64,000 nucleotides of DNA from Rhodanobacter sp. C05 (GCF_002001165.1 NZ_MUNQ01000008.1:372001-436000), one strand, 5' to 3'; numbered from the stretch's first letter, positions 48,016 through 60,029 are shown. A program made the numbers and translations. Notes: generated by a model not told the origin, from the letters alone.

Positions 48016-49461
48016 ATGCAGACCTTCTTCTGGCACGACTACGAGACTTCGGGCGCCGATCCGCGCCGTGACCGACCACTGCAGTTCGCCGGCATCCGCA
48101 CCACGCTGGAGCTGGAAATCATCGGTGAGCCGGTGATGTTCTACGGCAGGCCTCCGCTGGAGATGCCGCCCCACCCCGATGCCTGCCTGATCACGGGCAT
48201 CACCCCGCAACTGGCCCAACGCGAGGGCATCAGCGAGACCGAGTTTGCTGCGCGCGTGCACGAGCAGCTGGCCGAACCGGGCACCTGCGGCGTGGGCTAC
48301 AACTCGCTGCGCTTCGACGACGAGTTCACCCGGCAGATGCTGTACCGCAATTTCTATGAGCCGTATGGCCGCGAGTGGGAGAACGGCAATTCGCGCTGGG
48401 ACCTGATCGACCTGGTACGCCTGTGCCAGGCACTGCGTCCGGAAGGCATCGTGTGGCCACTGCGCGAGGACGGTACACCCAGCTTCAAGCTCGAGCATCT
48501 GGCCAGCGCCAACCAGCTCAAGCAGGAACGCGCACACGATGCATTGTCCGACGTCTACGCATTGATTGACCTGGCGCGACTGATCCGCGTGCGTCAGCCA
48601 CGGCTGTGGGACTGGTACTACGGCCTTCGCCGCAAGCAGAAGGTGTTCGAGCTGCTCGACGTGGTGAACATGACGCCGGTGGTGCACGTATCCTCGCGTT
48701 ATCCGGCGAGCCGGCATTGTCTGGCCGTGATCGCGCCGCTGGTGCCGCATCCGAGTCGTGCCGGCGAAGTGATCGTGTACGACCTCGCCAGCGATCCGGC
48801 CGAATGGCTGGCGCTGGACGAGGACGAGATCGCCGACCGCATCTTCACCGCGCGCGCCGACCTGCCGGAAGGTATCGAGCGCATCCCGCTGCGCACCGTG
48901 CGCGCCAACCACGCGCCGGCGCTGGCCCCATTGTCGGTATTGCAGGGCGTGGATCTGTCGCGTCTGCAGCTGGACCTCGACCGCTGCATGACCCATCGAG
49001 ACATCCTGCACGCCGTGGAAGGGCTGACGGAAAAACTGCGTCGCGTATTCCAGCGTGCGTCCGAACTACCGCCGCCGGAGGATCCCGAGCTGGCGCTGTA
49101 CGGCGGCGGTTTCCTGCCCGATGCGGACAGGAAGCTGCTGGCCCAGGTGCGTGCGACGCCGCCGGTGGAACTGGCAAAACGCGCTTTCCCTTTCCGCGAT
49201 CCGCGTTACCCGGAGCTGTTGTTCCGCTACCGTGCGCGCAACTGGCCGGATACCCTGGATGCCGACGAACACTCGCGCTGGGAAAGTTTCCGGCAGGCAC
49301 GCCTGACCCGCCACACAGCGCTGACCGGTCTGACCCTCGACGACTACTTCACACATCTCGCCCAACTGCGCGAGGATCCGCAGGCGCAAGACAAGCTGCC
49401 CCTGCTCGACCAGCTGCAGGCCTGGGGCGAGCAGCTCGCCGCCGGTATCGACACTGTTTGA
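48016..49461 (+). CDS. sbcB: Exodeoxyribonuclease I
   Basis: 481-aa DEDDh 3'-5' single-strand DNA exonuclease. The exo motifs are [16 protein letters not shown] (motif I), [21 protein letters not shown] (motif II, written as two blocks) and [18 protein letters not shown] (motif III). The SH3-like and C-terminal helical domains follow. The ATG at 48016 starts [13 protein letters not shown], as in E. coli. A longer frame upstream crosses orn and is rejected. Confidence 0.95.
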   Translation: MQTFFWHDYETSGADPRRDRPLQFAGIRTTLELEIIGEPVMFYGRPPLEMPPHPDACLITGITPQLAQREGISETEFAARVHEQLAEPGTCGVGYNSLRFDDEFTRQMLYRNFYEPYGREWENGNSRWDLIDLVRLCQALRPEGIVWPLREDGTPSFKLEHLASANQLKQERAHDALSDVYALIDLARLIRVRQPRLWDWYYGLRRKQKVFELLDVVNMTPVVHVSSRYPASRHCLAVIAPLVPHPSRAGEVIVYDLASDPAEWLALDEDEIADRIFTARADLPEGIERIPLRTVRANHAPALAPLSVLQGVDLSRLQLDLDRCMTHRDILHAVEGLTEKLRRVFQRASELPPPEDPELALYGGGFLPDADRKLLAQVRATPPVELAKRAFPFRDPRYPELLFRYRARNWPDTLDADEHSRWESFRQARLTRHTALTGLTLDDYFTHLAQLREDPQAQDKLPLLDQLQAWGEQLAAGIDTV

Positions 49462-49488
49462 TCCAATCACCTTGAGCCAACGACCGCC

Positions 49489-50175
49489 ATGCCGCAGACC
49501 TACTTCACTCCCGCCACCTTCCGCTTCCTGCGCGCCCTCGACAAGAACAACAGTCGCGACTGGTTTGCCGCACACAAGGACGATTACGAGCGCCATGTGC
49601 GCGAGCCGTTCCTGCAGCTGATCACCGACCTGCAGGCGCCACTGGCGAAAATCAGCCCGCACTACCGCGCCGATGCGCGCAAGAACGGCGGCTCGCTGTT
49701 CCGCATCTTTCGCGACACGCGTTTCTCCAACAACAAGCTGCCGTACAAGCCTTGGCAGGGCTCGCGCTTCTTCCACGAACGCCGCCACGAGATCCCGGCG
49801 CCCTCGTTCTACATGCACATCCAGCCGGGCGACTGCTTCGCCGGTGGCGGCATGTGGCATCCGGAGCCTGACGCATTGAAGCGCATCCGCGGCTTCATCA
49901 CGGACAACCCCGCTGCCTGGAAACGCGCCACGCAGAGCAAACCGTTCCGCGAACACTTCACGTTCTGGGGCGAATCGCTGAGCCGTCCACCACGCGGCTT
50001 CGATCCGGAGCACGAATTGATCGAGGACCTGAAGCGCAAGGATTTCGCTGTTGGCGAGAACTTTGATGAAGTGCTCGCCTGTTCGAACGAGCTGCTGCCG
50101 TGGACTGTCGCAACGTTCAAGCGCGTCTCGCCGCTGATCGACTACCTGTGCGCAGCACAGGAACTGGAGTTCTAG
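49489..50175 (+). CDS. DUF2461 (TIGR02453) family protein
   Basis: 228-aa protein of the widespread DUF2461 family. It begins YFTPATFRFLRALDKNNSRDWF and has ADARKNGGSLFRIFRDTRFS and LPYKPWQGSRFFHERR. No biochemical role is established. It lies 27 nt after sbcB on the same strand. Its stop overlaps the stop of the convergent transporter gene: both share the four bases CTAG (50172-50175). Confidence 0.9.
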   Translation: MPQTYFTPATFRFLRALDKNNSRDWFAAHKDDYERHVREPFLQLITDLQAPLAKISPHYRADARKNGGSLFRIFRDTRFSNNKLPYKPWQGSRFFHERRHEIPAPSFYMHIQPGDCFAGGGMWHPEPDALKRIRGFITDNPAAWKRATQSKPFREHFTFWGESLSRPPRGFDPEHELIEDLKRKDFAVGENFDEVLACSNELLPWTVATFKRVSPLIDYLCAAQELEF

Positions 50176-51485
50176 CTGCCGACTCGCGCCACATCATGTC
50201 CAACGTGCCGTGCAGCGATCGACCAGGCCGCGACGGTGGCCCCGATGACGGCGGTAAACGCCACATAGTGCGCCGGCGCCAGCACGCCGAACCGTTGCAC
50301 CAACAGCCCGATAAGTGGCGGCGTAAGACCACCGAAAAGTGCGTAAGCGATGTTGTACGAAAACGATAATCCCGAGAAACGTATCGCAGGCGGAAACGCC
50401 ACCACCATCAGCGCCGGCACCACGCCGACCACGCCGACGCTGAAACCGGTCAGCGCATACAGCGCAACGAAATGCGTGGCGCCAGCCTGCAGGTCGAGAT
50501 AGAGCGCATAGCTGCAAACCAGCAAGCCGATCGCTCCGAGCAGCAGCGCATGCGGATAACCGATGCGATCGGCCAGCCAGCCGTAGCAGAGGCAACCCAG
50601 CGCCAGCGCGAACGAAGCCACGTTGTTGCCAAGGAACGCGCGTGCCGGCTCGATGTGGAACACCGACTGCACCAGCGACGGTGTCATCAGGATCATCACC
50701 ACGATCGCGGCGGTGAGCATCCAGGTCACCAGCATCGACATCAGCACGCTCGGCAGATGCCGTTCGAACACCTGTCGCAACGGCAGACCGGGGGCCAGCT
50801 CGCGGCGCGCATGCATCGCCTCGAACACCGGCGTCTCGCTGAGCCACTGGCGCAGCCACACCGCGAAGAAGCCGAACACGCCACCGACCAGGAACGGCAG
50901 CCGCCAGCCCCAGTCGAGCACTTCGGCAGGGGTCAACCGATGGTTGATCGTCGCTGCCACGAGCGAGCCGATCAGGATGCCCACGGTCAGTCCCGAGGTA
51001 AGGCTTGCGCAGGCAAAACCGATCCGCTGCGCCGGCACATGCTCGGCCACGAACACCCACGCACCTGGCACCTCGCCGCCCACCGCGATGCCCTGCACCA
51101 CGCGTAGCAGCAGCAACAATAACGGCGCCAGCATGCCGGCCTGCGCATACACCGGCAGCAGGCCGATACCCAGCGTTGGCACCGCCATCAGGAATACGCT
51201 GAGCGTGAACATCTTCTTGCGCCCCAGCTTGTCGCCGTAATGCGCCATCACGATGCCACCCAGCGGGCGCGCCAGATAGCCCGCGGCGAAGATGCCATAC
51301 ACCTGCAACTGGGCCAGCCATGAGGCGGTGTCCTTCGGAAAGAACAGATGGCTCAGCGGGATCGCGAAGAACACGAACACCACGAAATCGTAGAACTCGA
51401 GCGCCCCGCCGAGTGCGGAGAGCAACAGTGTGCGCACATCGCGCCGCTGGAGATGGCCAGTAGCAACACTCGAAGAATTCGTCAC
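50172..51485 (-). CDS. MFS transporter, metabolite:H+ symporter (MHS) family
   Basis: 437-aa 12-helix transporter. LLLSALGGALEFYDFVVFVFF opens the first helix (shown in part) and the MFS loop 2-3 signature is HYGDKLGRKKMF. RVVQGIAVGGEVPGAW marks the MHS family (KgtP, ProP, ShiA). The substrate is an organic acid, osmolyte or similar; undetermined. A GTG at 51485 is used; another GTG at 51521 with a GGGG upstream would add 12 residues. Stop overlaps DUF2461's stop. Confidence 0.87.
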   Translation of the reverse strand: MTNSSSVATGHLQRRDVRTLLLSALGGALEFYDFVVFVFFAIPLSHLFFPKDTASWLAQLQVYGIFAAGYLARPLGGIVMAHYGDKLGRKKMFTLSVFLMAVPTLGIGLLPVYAQAGMLAPLLLLLLRVVQGIAVGGEVPGAWVFVAEHVPAQRIGFACASLTSGLTVGILIGSLVAATINHRLTPAEVLDWGWRLPFLVGGVFGFFAVWLRQWLSETPVFEAMHARRELAPGLPLRQVFERHLPSVLMSMLVTWMLTAAIVVMILMTPSLVQSVFHIEPARAFLGNNVASFALALGCLCYGWLADRIGYPHALLLGAIGLLVCSYALYLDLQAGATHFVALYALTGFSVGVVGVVPALMVVAFPPAIRFSGLSFSYNIAYALFGGLTPPLIGLLVQRFGVLAPAHYVAFTAVIGATVAAWSIAARHVGHDVARVGS

Positions 51486-51600
51486 GCAGGACCGTCCGGG
51501 CTGAGCAAAAGTGCGCGTCACGATACCCCAGCCACCGCCGCCATGGTCGACAGCGGACAGATCCTGATGGCTTTCATCGGAATTGTGCAGTTGCGTCAAG

Positions 51601-51644
51601 ACGCTGTCGTATGGCGCTGCTAGAGTCCATACGCTGTCGCATGG
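51601..51644. promoter_or_regulatory. direct repeat in divergent promoter region (operator candidate)
   Basis: ACGCTGTCGTATGG (51601-51614) and ACGCTGTCGCATGG (51631-51644), 13 of 14 bases identical, spaced exactly 30 bp (about three helical turns). They lie between the MHS transporter and lipase genes, just upstream of a minus-strand TTGACG that could be the transporter's -35 box. CCATACG-CTGT-CGCATGG also forms an imperfect dyad. A regulator-binding site is likely; the regulator is unknown. Confidence 0.5.
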
Positions 51645-51790
51645 TCTAGGGGGATCAGGCGGCTGCCCAAGGATGCCTACCGGCATCATTCGCTGTCGGC
51701 CTGCCTGCATGAACGGGTGGTTTGGCGTGCCCGTGCTGCTTACGAGTCGACCTCATCGCGGCATCTGCCGCCTTCGAAGGAGAGATACGC

Positions 51791-52648
51791 GTGCGACGCA
51801 TTCTATTGATGTTGTCCCTGGCCCTGGCCTGTGCTGCAGCACGGGCGGCCACGGGAGTTGCGCTGGTTCATGGAACAGGGGATCAGACCGATGCCTACGA
51901 CAACTACTGGCAGTCGGCCATGGTCGAGGGGGTACGTGCAGGTCTGAGCAATCCGCAGAACCTGCTCGTGGTCAATTGCGATTTCACCCAGTACATGTGG
52001 GACGACCGGGCCGCCGGCTGTCTGGCCAGCCAGCTCACCAGCTTCATCCAGACCAACAATATCGACAAGCTCATCGTCATCACGCATTCCGATGGCGGCA
52101 ACGTGATGCGCTGGATCCTGTCCAATCCGACCTATGACTCGCGCTACCCGAACATCATCAGCCACATCGTCAAGGTCGATGCGCTGGCGCCTTCGAGTGC
52201 CGGTACGCCGCTGGCTGATGCAGTGATTGCCGGCAACGTGTTCGAGACCGCGCTGGGCTGGCTGCTCGGTGAGCAGAACAACGCCGTGCGCCAGCAGCAG
52301 GTTGGCTGGATGGCGACTTACAACCAGCAGAACCTGCTTGGTACGGCAGGACGGCCAGCACTGCCGGTGCCGTTCCGGGATGTCGTCGGCACGAACGTGG
52401 TGGCCGCGATCTGGAGCAGCCAGGCCTATTGCGGCGGTTACGCCGACAGCGTCGGCCTGGCGATCACCCAGAGCTGGCTGAGCAGTTGCTCGGACGGATT
52501 CATCGACTGCACCAGCTCGTCCGCGGCAGGCAGTGTGTGGTTCCGTGATACGCAGCAGACCAGCGGCGGCTCCGTGCTGAACCACAACCAGAGCAGGCGC
52601 GCCTGCTTCGGGCTGCAATCCATTCTTGCCAACGACATCAAGGGATGA
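51791..52648 (+). CDS. Secreted alpha/beta-hydrolase (lipase-like)
   Basis: 285-aa secreted esterase/lipase-like protein from a GTG at 51791 with a strong AGGAGA upstream. Signal peptide (M)RRILLMLSLALACAAARAA. The oxyanion stretch is VALVHGTGDQTD. The nucleophile Ser lies in IVITHSDGGNVM, a variant of the GxSxG elbow with Thr-His-Ser-Asp-Gly-Gly. Catalytic His is probably in SVLNHNQSRRACFG. Cys pairs support a periplasmic or extracellular location. Translationally linked to the next gene. Confidence 0.8.
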   Translation: MRRILLMLSLALACAAARAATGVALVHGTGDQTDAYDNYWQSAMVEGVRAGLSNPQNLLVVNCDFTQYMWDDRAAGCLASQLTSFIQTNNIDKLIVITHSDGGNVMRWILSNPTYDSRYPNIISHIVKVDALAPSSAGTPLADAVIAGNVFETALGWLLGEQNNAVRQQQVGWMATYNQQNLLGTAGRPALPVPFRDVVGTNVVAAIWSSQAYCGGYADSVGLAITQSWLSSCSDGFIDCTSSSAAGSVWFRDTQQTSGGSVLNHNQSRRACFGLQSILANDIKG

Positions 52649-52653
52649 TCGCC

Positions 52654-53907
52654 ATGAAACTACGGATTATCGTCGGCGCCGTCCTGGCCACCTGCACCAC
52701 CGCGTCCGCGCTTGCCGGCACGTTCGCCTTGCTGCCGCCCCAGTCTGGAGACATGGTGCCTTCGCTGTTGTTGACGCGTGCAGCCGCGCCGGTCGGCACA
52801 GCGACCATGCCAGCCTCGAACCACGTGCATGTGGAACGCAATCCGCTGAGCGTCAGCTGGGCGTTGTCGAACGATGCCCCCCTGCAAGCCCAGCCGCAGC
52901 CCTTTGCCCGCGACAGCCGCGAATACTGGATGGATGTGGCTGCCAGCGATCTGCAGAAAGGTATCCAGCTTCCGCTGAGCGCACCCGGCGCCATCATCCG
53001 GCTCAGCTCAAGCGATCACCTGCAGGGCACACTGCAAGCATCCAGCATGCACATCCAGCTGGGCCAGCAGTCGCTGACCGTCGACCATGCAGCCAACCAG
53101 CTTGCCGATACGGCGTCACTGCAGGCCGCAGGCATGGCTGCTCCGGCCGCATCGATGGTGATAAAGCTCAGACCCGAACTCGGTGCCGGCATCGCCACCT
53201 TGCAGGCGCCCGCGGCCAGCGGGCGCTACGTGGTGCACGTGTTTGAGCCGGAGAGCCCGTATACGGTCACCGCGCTGGCCGACCGCGACGACCTGCTGCT
53301 GGGCAACCATGTTCACGTGCACGTTGCGATGCATGATGCTGACCAGGCCGTGCCGCTGGTGGCTGCAGGCGGATTCCTGCGCGCACCGGATGGCAGCACC
53401 ACCCTGCTCGACTTCCAGCGGCAGACCGACGGCAGCTTCTCGGTCGACGCACAACCCAAGGCCATCTCTTCGACGCCAGGGCTGTGGGAGGTACACAGCT
53501 TCACCGTGGGCACGGATGCGAATGGCCAGGAGGTTCGACGCGATACCACTACGGTATTTGCTGCCGCCGTGCCGGATGCACGTCTTGGCGGCGCTGGCAA
53601 AATCACACGTGCGGTCGACCAGGGTATCGACATCTCGCTTGGTGTGCTGGCGCAGAACCCGAGCCGTTATGCGGTTTCGGCCGTGCTGTACGGACGTGGC
53701 GCCAAGGGAGTGATGGTGCCAGCCGCCTACGCACAATCGGCAGCATGGCTGCCGGCAGGCAACGGTCAGCTGGTACTGCACTACGATCCGGCCAACCTGC
53801 GCGGCATCGGCGCTCCTTACGAACTGCATGACCTGCGTCTGCAGGATCAAGCGGCGATCGGCCTGCTCGAACGCCGTACGCTGGCGATCCGTTTCATCGC
53901 ACCGTGA
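52654..53907 (+). CDS. DUF4785-type secreted protein
   Basis: 417-aa secreted protein. Signal peptide MKLRIIVGAVLATCTTASALAG. The rest is beta-rich, with DSREYWMDVAASDLQKGI and FTVGTDANGQEVRRDTTTVF, resembling DUF4785 proteins of Xanthomonas and Legionella. An ATG at 52645 overlaps the lipase stop; ATG 52654 is preferred because GGGA is correctly spaced. Its coupling to the lipase suggests it acts with it (helper, inhibitor or foldase-like partner); that is inference. Confidence 0.7.
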   Translation: MKLRIIVGAVLATCTTASALAGTFALLPPQSGDMVPSLLLTRAAAPVGTATMPASNHVHVERNPLSVSWALSNDAPLQAQPQPFARDSREYWMDVAASDLQKGIQLPLSAPGAIIRLSSSDHLQGTLQASSMHIQLGQQSLTVDHAANQLADTASLQAAGMAAPAASMVIKLRPELGAGIATLQAPAASGRYVVHVFEPESPYTVTALADRDDLLLGNHVHVHVAMHDADQAVPLVAAGGFLRAPDGSTTLLDFQRQTDGSFSVDAQPKAISSTPGLWEVHSFTVGTDANGQEVRRDTTTVFAAAVPDARLGGAGKITRAVDQGIDISLGVLAQNPSRYAVSAVLYGRGAKGVMVPAAYAQSAAWLPAGNGQLVLHYDPANLRGIGAPYELHDLRLQDQAAIGLLERRTLAIRFIAP

Positions 53908-54152
53908 CCGCCCTGACCCGTGCCACGGATGGCATGGGTCACCCACCTGGCCAGTCAGGCTGCTGCAGCGCACTTGTGCTGCAAGTTGCCGGTCGCACAG
54001 ACTGCCGACGCGGCTTTTCGCCGGCATGTCCAAGGGGAAAATCCGTGCACACGTTCCTTGCTCCCTGACGTGAGATCACCCGTTTCATGATTGCCGCGTT
54101 CGCCACACACGTGGCGAGCGCCCTTTTCAACAGGATCCTTGAGGAGTCTTCG

Positions 54153-54857
54153 ATGAACATGGGCAAACGCTTGGCCGCCGAATTCTTCGGCACGTTCTGG
54201 CTGGTCATGGGTGGCTGCGGCAGCGCGGTGCTGGCGGCAGCCTTTCCCGAACTCGGCATCGGCTTTGCCGGTGTAGCACTCGCCTTCGGCTTCACCGTGT
54301 TGACCATGGTGTACGCGGTCGGCCATATCTCCGGCGGCCATTTCAACCCGGCAGTGACCGTCGGGCTGTGTGCCGGTGGCCGCTTCCCGGCGAAGGACGT
54401 GATTCCGTACATCGTGGCGCAGGTGGTCGCCGCCATTGCATCGGCGGCCGTGCTGTATGTGATCGCCAGCGGCAAGGCCGGCTTCGACGCCAGCACCAGC
54501 GGTTTCGCCTCGAACGGCTACGGTGCGCATTCGCCGGGCGGCTATTCGATGTGCGCGGCCATCGTCTGCGAGCTGGTGATGACCGCGTTCTTCCTGATCG
54601 TCATCCACGGCGCCACCGACAAGCGCGCACCGGCGGGCTTCGCCGGCATCGCGATCGGCCTCACCCTGACCCTGATCCACCTGATCAGCATTCCGGTCAC
54701 CAACACCTCGGTGAACCCGGCCCGCTCGACCGGCGTGGCGCTGTTCCAGGGTAGCTGGGCGGTCGAACAGCTGTGGCTGTTCTGGCTGATACCACTGATC
54801 GGCGGCGCAGTCGGTGGTCTGATCTATCGTTACCTGCTGGAAAGCCGCGACGCTTGA
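54153..54857 (+). CDS. aqpZ: Aquaporin Z
   Basis: 234-aa water channel with six helices and two NPA half-helices: [15 protein letters not shown] (first) and [14 protein letters not shown] (second). The C-terminal Arg of the second NPA motif (NPAR) and the narrow aromatic/His selectivity set are those of water-selective AqpZ. A GAGG ribosome site precedes ATG 54153. Confidence 0.96.
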   Translation: MNMGKRLAAEFFGTFWLVMGGCGSAVLAAAFPELGIGFAGVALAFGFTVLTMVYAVGHISGGHFNPAVTVGLCAGGRFPAKDVIPYIVAQVVAAIASAAVLYVIASGKAGFDASTSGFASNGYGAHSPGGYSMCAAIVCELVMTAFFLIVIHGATDKRAPAGFAGIAIGLTLTLIHLISIPVTNTSVNPARSTGVALFQGSWAVEQLWLFWLIPLIGGAVGGLIYRYLLESRDA

Positions 54858-54866
54858 TCTCACCCA

Positions 54867-54888
54867 CCCCGCCCGGGAACGGGCGGGG
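54867..54888. terminator. GC hairpin after aqpZ
   Basis: Perfect 9-bp stem (54867-54875 with 54880-54888), 4-nt GGAA loop, nine bases past the aqpZ stop, followed only by TT. A second palindrome, AGGCCGGTT-C-AACCGGCCT (54892-54910), follows and extends over the stop of the convergent gene. Terminators without long T-runs. Confidence 0.55.
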
Positions 54889-54899
54889 TTCAGGCCGGT

Positions 54900-55298
54900 T
54901 CAACCGGCCTGGTACAGCTCGATGGGCAAACCATCCGGATCAGCGAAAAAGGTGAAGCGCCTGCCGGTGTATTCGTCGACCCGCACTGCTTCGCAACTCA
55001 CCCCGCGCTCGTCCAGCACGCTCACCACCGCGTCCACATCCGAGACCGCAAACGCCAGGTGACGCAGCCCCTGCGCTTCCGGCCGTGATGGTCGTGGTGG
55101 TGGATCGGGAAAGGAAAACAGTTCCAGTTGCACGCCGGGGCTGACCAGCAAGTCGCATTTCCAGGAATCGCGTGCCTCGCGATAGACCTCACGCACGATC
55201 GGCAACTCCAGCGTCTCGCTGTAGAACGCACGCGAACGCGGATAGTCCGAACAGATCAGCGCAACATGATGGATCGCCGTCAGCAGCGGCTTGCTCAT
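54900..55298 (-). CDS. VOC family protein (YaeR/GloA2-like)
   Basis: 132-aa VOC protein starting MSKPLLTAIHHVALICSDYP, with FYSETLELPIVRE, LRHLAFAVSDVDAVVSVL and the ending FFADPDGLPIELYQ. It matches the YaeR-like group of lyases with metal ligands His and Glu in the beta-alpha-beta repeats. Third VOC protein of the window, but coded among housekeeping genes. Seven bases separate it from epmA. Confidence 0.88.
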   Translation of the reverse strand: MSKPLLTAIHHVALICSDYPRSRAFYSETLELPIVREVYREARDSWKCDLLVSPGVQLELFSFPDPPPRPSRPEAQGLRHLAFAVSDVDAVVSVLDERGVSCEAVRVDEYTGRRFTFFADPDGLPIELYQAG

Positions 55299-55305
55299 GC
55301 CCGAC

Positions 55306-56261
55306 TCATGCCTGGTTGAACGGAAACGCGAGCACATTGGCAATCGCATCCGTGCCAGCCAGACACATCAGCAGACGCTCCACGCCAAGCGCCACACCGG
55401 CGCAATCGGGCATCGAACCGAGTACAGGGAGAAGACGCTCGTCGATCGGTATTTCACGCAGCCCACGGTGGCGGCGCACGGCATTGTCGTGCTCGAAGCG
55501 TCCGCGTTGCTCGGCTGCATCGTTCAATTCGTGATAACCGTTGGCAAGTTCATGGCACCCCAGATACAGCTCGAAGCGCTCGGCCAGTGGCGGCTCGCCG
55601 GGACGGATCCTGGCCAGTGCGCATTGTGTGGCCGGATAGTCGTGGATGACGGTGATGCGGTCGCGCGGGAACGAGGGTTGCAGCTTGTGCGTGATCAGCA
55701 GGTCGAGCCAGTCGTCGCGCTCCAGGCCAGCCGGGTCGATGTTGTATTCGGCGAGTGCCGCGCGCAGTTCGTCGATCGGCGCGTGCAGCGGATCGATGCC
55801 GAGTTCATCCAGGAACAGTTGCCGGTAACTCTCGATCAGCACTTCGGCCCGTCGTCCGACCATCGCCAGCGCAGCCTCGACCAATTCGATGGTCTCCCCC
55901 ATCACACGGCGGTGATCCCAGCCGACCCGGTACCACTCCAGCATGCTGAACTCGGGATTGTGCCGCCCGCCGGCTTCGCCGTTGCGGAATACCCGACCGA
56001 GCTCGTAGCAATCGCCGACACCCGCCGCAAGCAGGCGCTTCAACGGAAACTCTGGTGAGGTACGCAGCCAACGTTCGCGCGCACCGGCATCGACGTGGCC
56101 ACTGAACGTCGTGCTGAAGCTCTCGATGTTCGGATCGGTGTTGCCGGCCGTGGACAGGATCGGCGTTTCGACTTCCAGTACCTGACGATCGGCGAAGAAC
56201 GTCCGGATCAGCGCGTAGAGCCGCGCACGCAACTGCAGGGAGGCGATCTGATCCATATCCA

Positions 56262-56262
<1 letters not shown>
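55306..56262 (-). CDS. epmA: Elongation factor P--(R)-beta-lysine ligase
   Basis: 318-aa truncated class II lysyl-tRNA synthetase homologue without the tRNA anticodon-binding domain (GenX/PoxA). It modifies EF-P with beta-lysine. Motif 2, FRNGEAGGRHNPEFSMLEWY, and motif 3, GVALGVERLLMCLAG, are intact. The ATG at 56262 overlaps the ligA stop in TGATG, so translation is coupled. epmB and efp are not in the window. Confidence 0.95.
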
Positions 56263-58736
<2,474 letters not shown>

Positions 58737-58788
58737 TTAGCCTCAGTAATTCCATGCGGGCGGCGTTCAATCACGCCGGGAGGGCAAC

Positions 58789-59421
58789 ATGATCATGCGT
58801 ATTGCGCGATATCTGGTGGCCCTGGTTGCTGTCCTTGCCTCCGGCACCGCCCTGGCCAACGGTGGTCCGCTCGGCATCGACCATCGCTGGCATTACGACA
58901 ACAGCGGCATCTGGAAGCGCAGCGACCAGAATGTGCTGATGTACGGCACAATTTTCTCCGTGGCCGGTGGCGCGCTGGCGTTCGGCGATCAGGACAAGTT
59001 CGGCGATACGCTGTGGCGCTCGGTCGATGCGTTGGTGATCAGCAGCATCGGCGCGCAGGCGATGAAATACACATTCCAGCGCGAACGTCCCTCGCAAACC
59101 AGCAATCCCGACGAGTTTTTCAAGGGAACCCACGCGCAGAGCTTCCCCAGCGGCGAGGTCACGGCGATTTCCGCCGCCGTGACACCATTCATGGCTGCTT
59201 ATGGCGATGACCATCCAGCGGTCTATGCGCTGGCTCTGTTGCCAGCCTATGACGCGGTAGCACGGCTGAAGGTACGTGGTCACTGGCAAAGCGACGTCCT
59301 GGTCGGCGCAGCACTAGGTACGGGCGTGGGTATGTGGGCTGCGCATCGACAGTCCCCACTGATCCTCGGCTGGTTGCCGGGTGGCTTCCAGGTCGGATTC
59401 GTGCATCACTTCAAACCCTGA
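58789..59421 (+). CDS. PAP2-family phosphatase, exported (variant active site)
   Basis: 210-aa PAP2-like protein. An N-terminal signal peptide/helix (IARYLVALVAVLASGTALA) is followed by the acid-phosphatase motifs KYTFQRERP (motif 1, KxxxxxxRP), FPSGE (motif 2, normally PSGH) and a third motif region RLKVRGHWQSDV (normally SRxxxxxHxxxD). The motif-2 His is replaced by Glu, and the SR of motif 3 is changed; the downstream His and Asp are kept. It may hydrolyse lipid phosphates by an altered mechanism or be a binding protein. A GGGAGG ribosome site precedes ATG 58789. Confidence 0.75.
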   Translation: MIMRIARYLVALVAVLASGTALANGGPLGIDHRWHYDNSGIWKRSDQNVLMYGTIFSVAGGALAFGDQDKFGDTLWRSVDALVISSIGAQAMKYTFQRERPSQTSNPDEFFKGTHAQSFPSGEVTAISAAVTPFMAAYGDDHPAVYALALLPAYDAVARLKVRGHWQSDVLVGAALGTGVGMWAAHRQSPLILGWLPGGFQVGFVHHFKP

Positions 59422-59432
59422 ACCCGATGGGT

Positions 59433-59843
59433 TCAACGGTGATGGTGCCCCGCCGCTTCCGGCTGATAGCTGATCTCCAGCACGCGCAGCCGACGGTGAC
59501 GACCGTCCGGGGTCGGCCAGTCGATCTGCTGGCCGCGCGACAGGCCGAGCAAGGCACTCCCCACTGGCGCGAGGATCGATACGGTGCCGGGCACGCCAGC
59601 CGCCGCCGGATAAACCAACGTCAAAGTCAGCTTCTCGCCATTGCTTTCGTCCTCGAAGGTGACCGTCGAGTTCATTGTCACCGTATGGCCTGGCATCGCC
59701 GTCGGCTCGACCACCTCGGCGCGATCAAGCTCTGCGCGCAACGCGTCGAACTGCGCTGCCTCGATGGCAGGCAAGCGCTCCAGCAACGCCTCAATGCGCT
59801 CCAGGTCGATGCGGGAAACCGTGATCGATGGCTTGCTGCTCAT
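59433..59843 (-). CDS. rnk: Regulator of nucleoside diphosphate kinase (Rnk/GreA-like)
   Basis: 136-aa protein. Residues 1-55 form a short coiled-coil; residues 60-136 are a GreA/GreB C-terminal-like FKBP domain (VTFEDESNGEKLTLTLVYP, GSALLGLSRGQQIDW). Rnk binds RNA polymerase and influences NDP kinase levels. The ATG at 59843 has GGAG upstream. A terminator hairpin lies in its leader. Confidence 0.88.
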   Translation of the reverse strand: MSSKPSITVSRIDLERIEALLERLPAIEAAQFDALRAELDRAEVVEPTAMPGHTVTMNSTVTFEDESNGEKLTLTLVYPAAAGVPGTVSILAPVGSALLGLSRGQQIDWPTPDGRHRRLRVLEISYQPEAAGHHHR

Positions 59844-59876
59844 GGCAATTGCTCCTGCACGCGGCTCCTGCCGCAC

Positions 59877-59913
59877 AAAAAAACACGCGCCGGGACAAAA
59901 CCGCCCCGGCGCG
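59877..59913 (-). terminator. terminator in rnk leader (attenuator or small RNA end)
   Basis: On the minus strand CGCGCCGGG/CCCGGCGCG (9 bp; 59886-59894 with 59905-59913) is followed by TG and seven T. It lies about 34 nt upstream of the rnk ATG, so transcripts entering from 59914-60029 would stop before rnk unless antiterminated. No gene lies upstream on that strand in the window up to the MFS start. Confidence 0.7.
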
Positions 59914-60029
59914 CATGGTCGTCATAACGCTGTCATGGCCTGCTGGGCATGACGGCAAATGAAACAAGCCTGACTCTGCAGATGCCGCATACGAAAAGCA
60001 AGCTGTCATAGCAAGTATCATCGGCGGCA

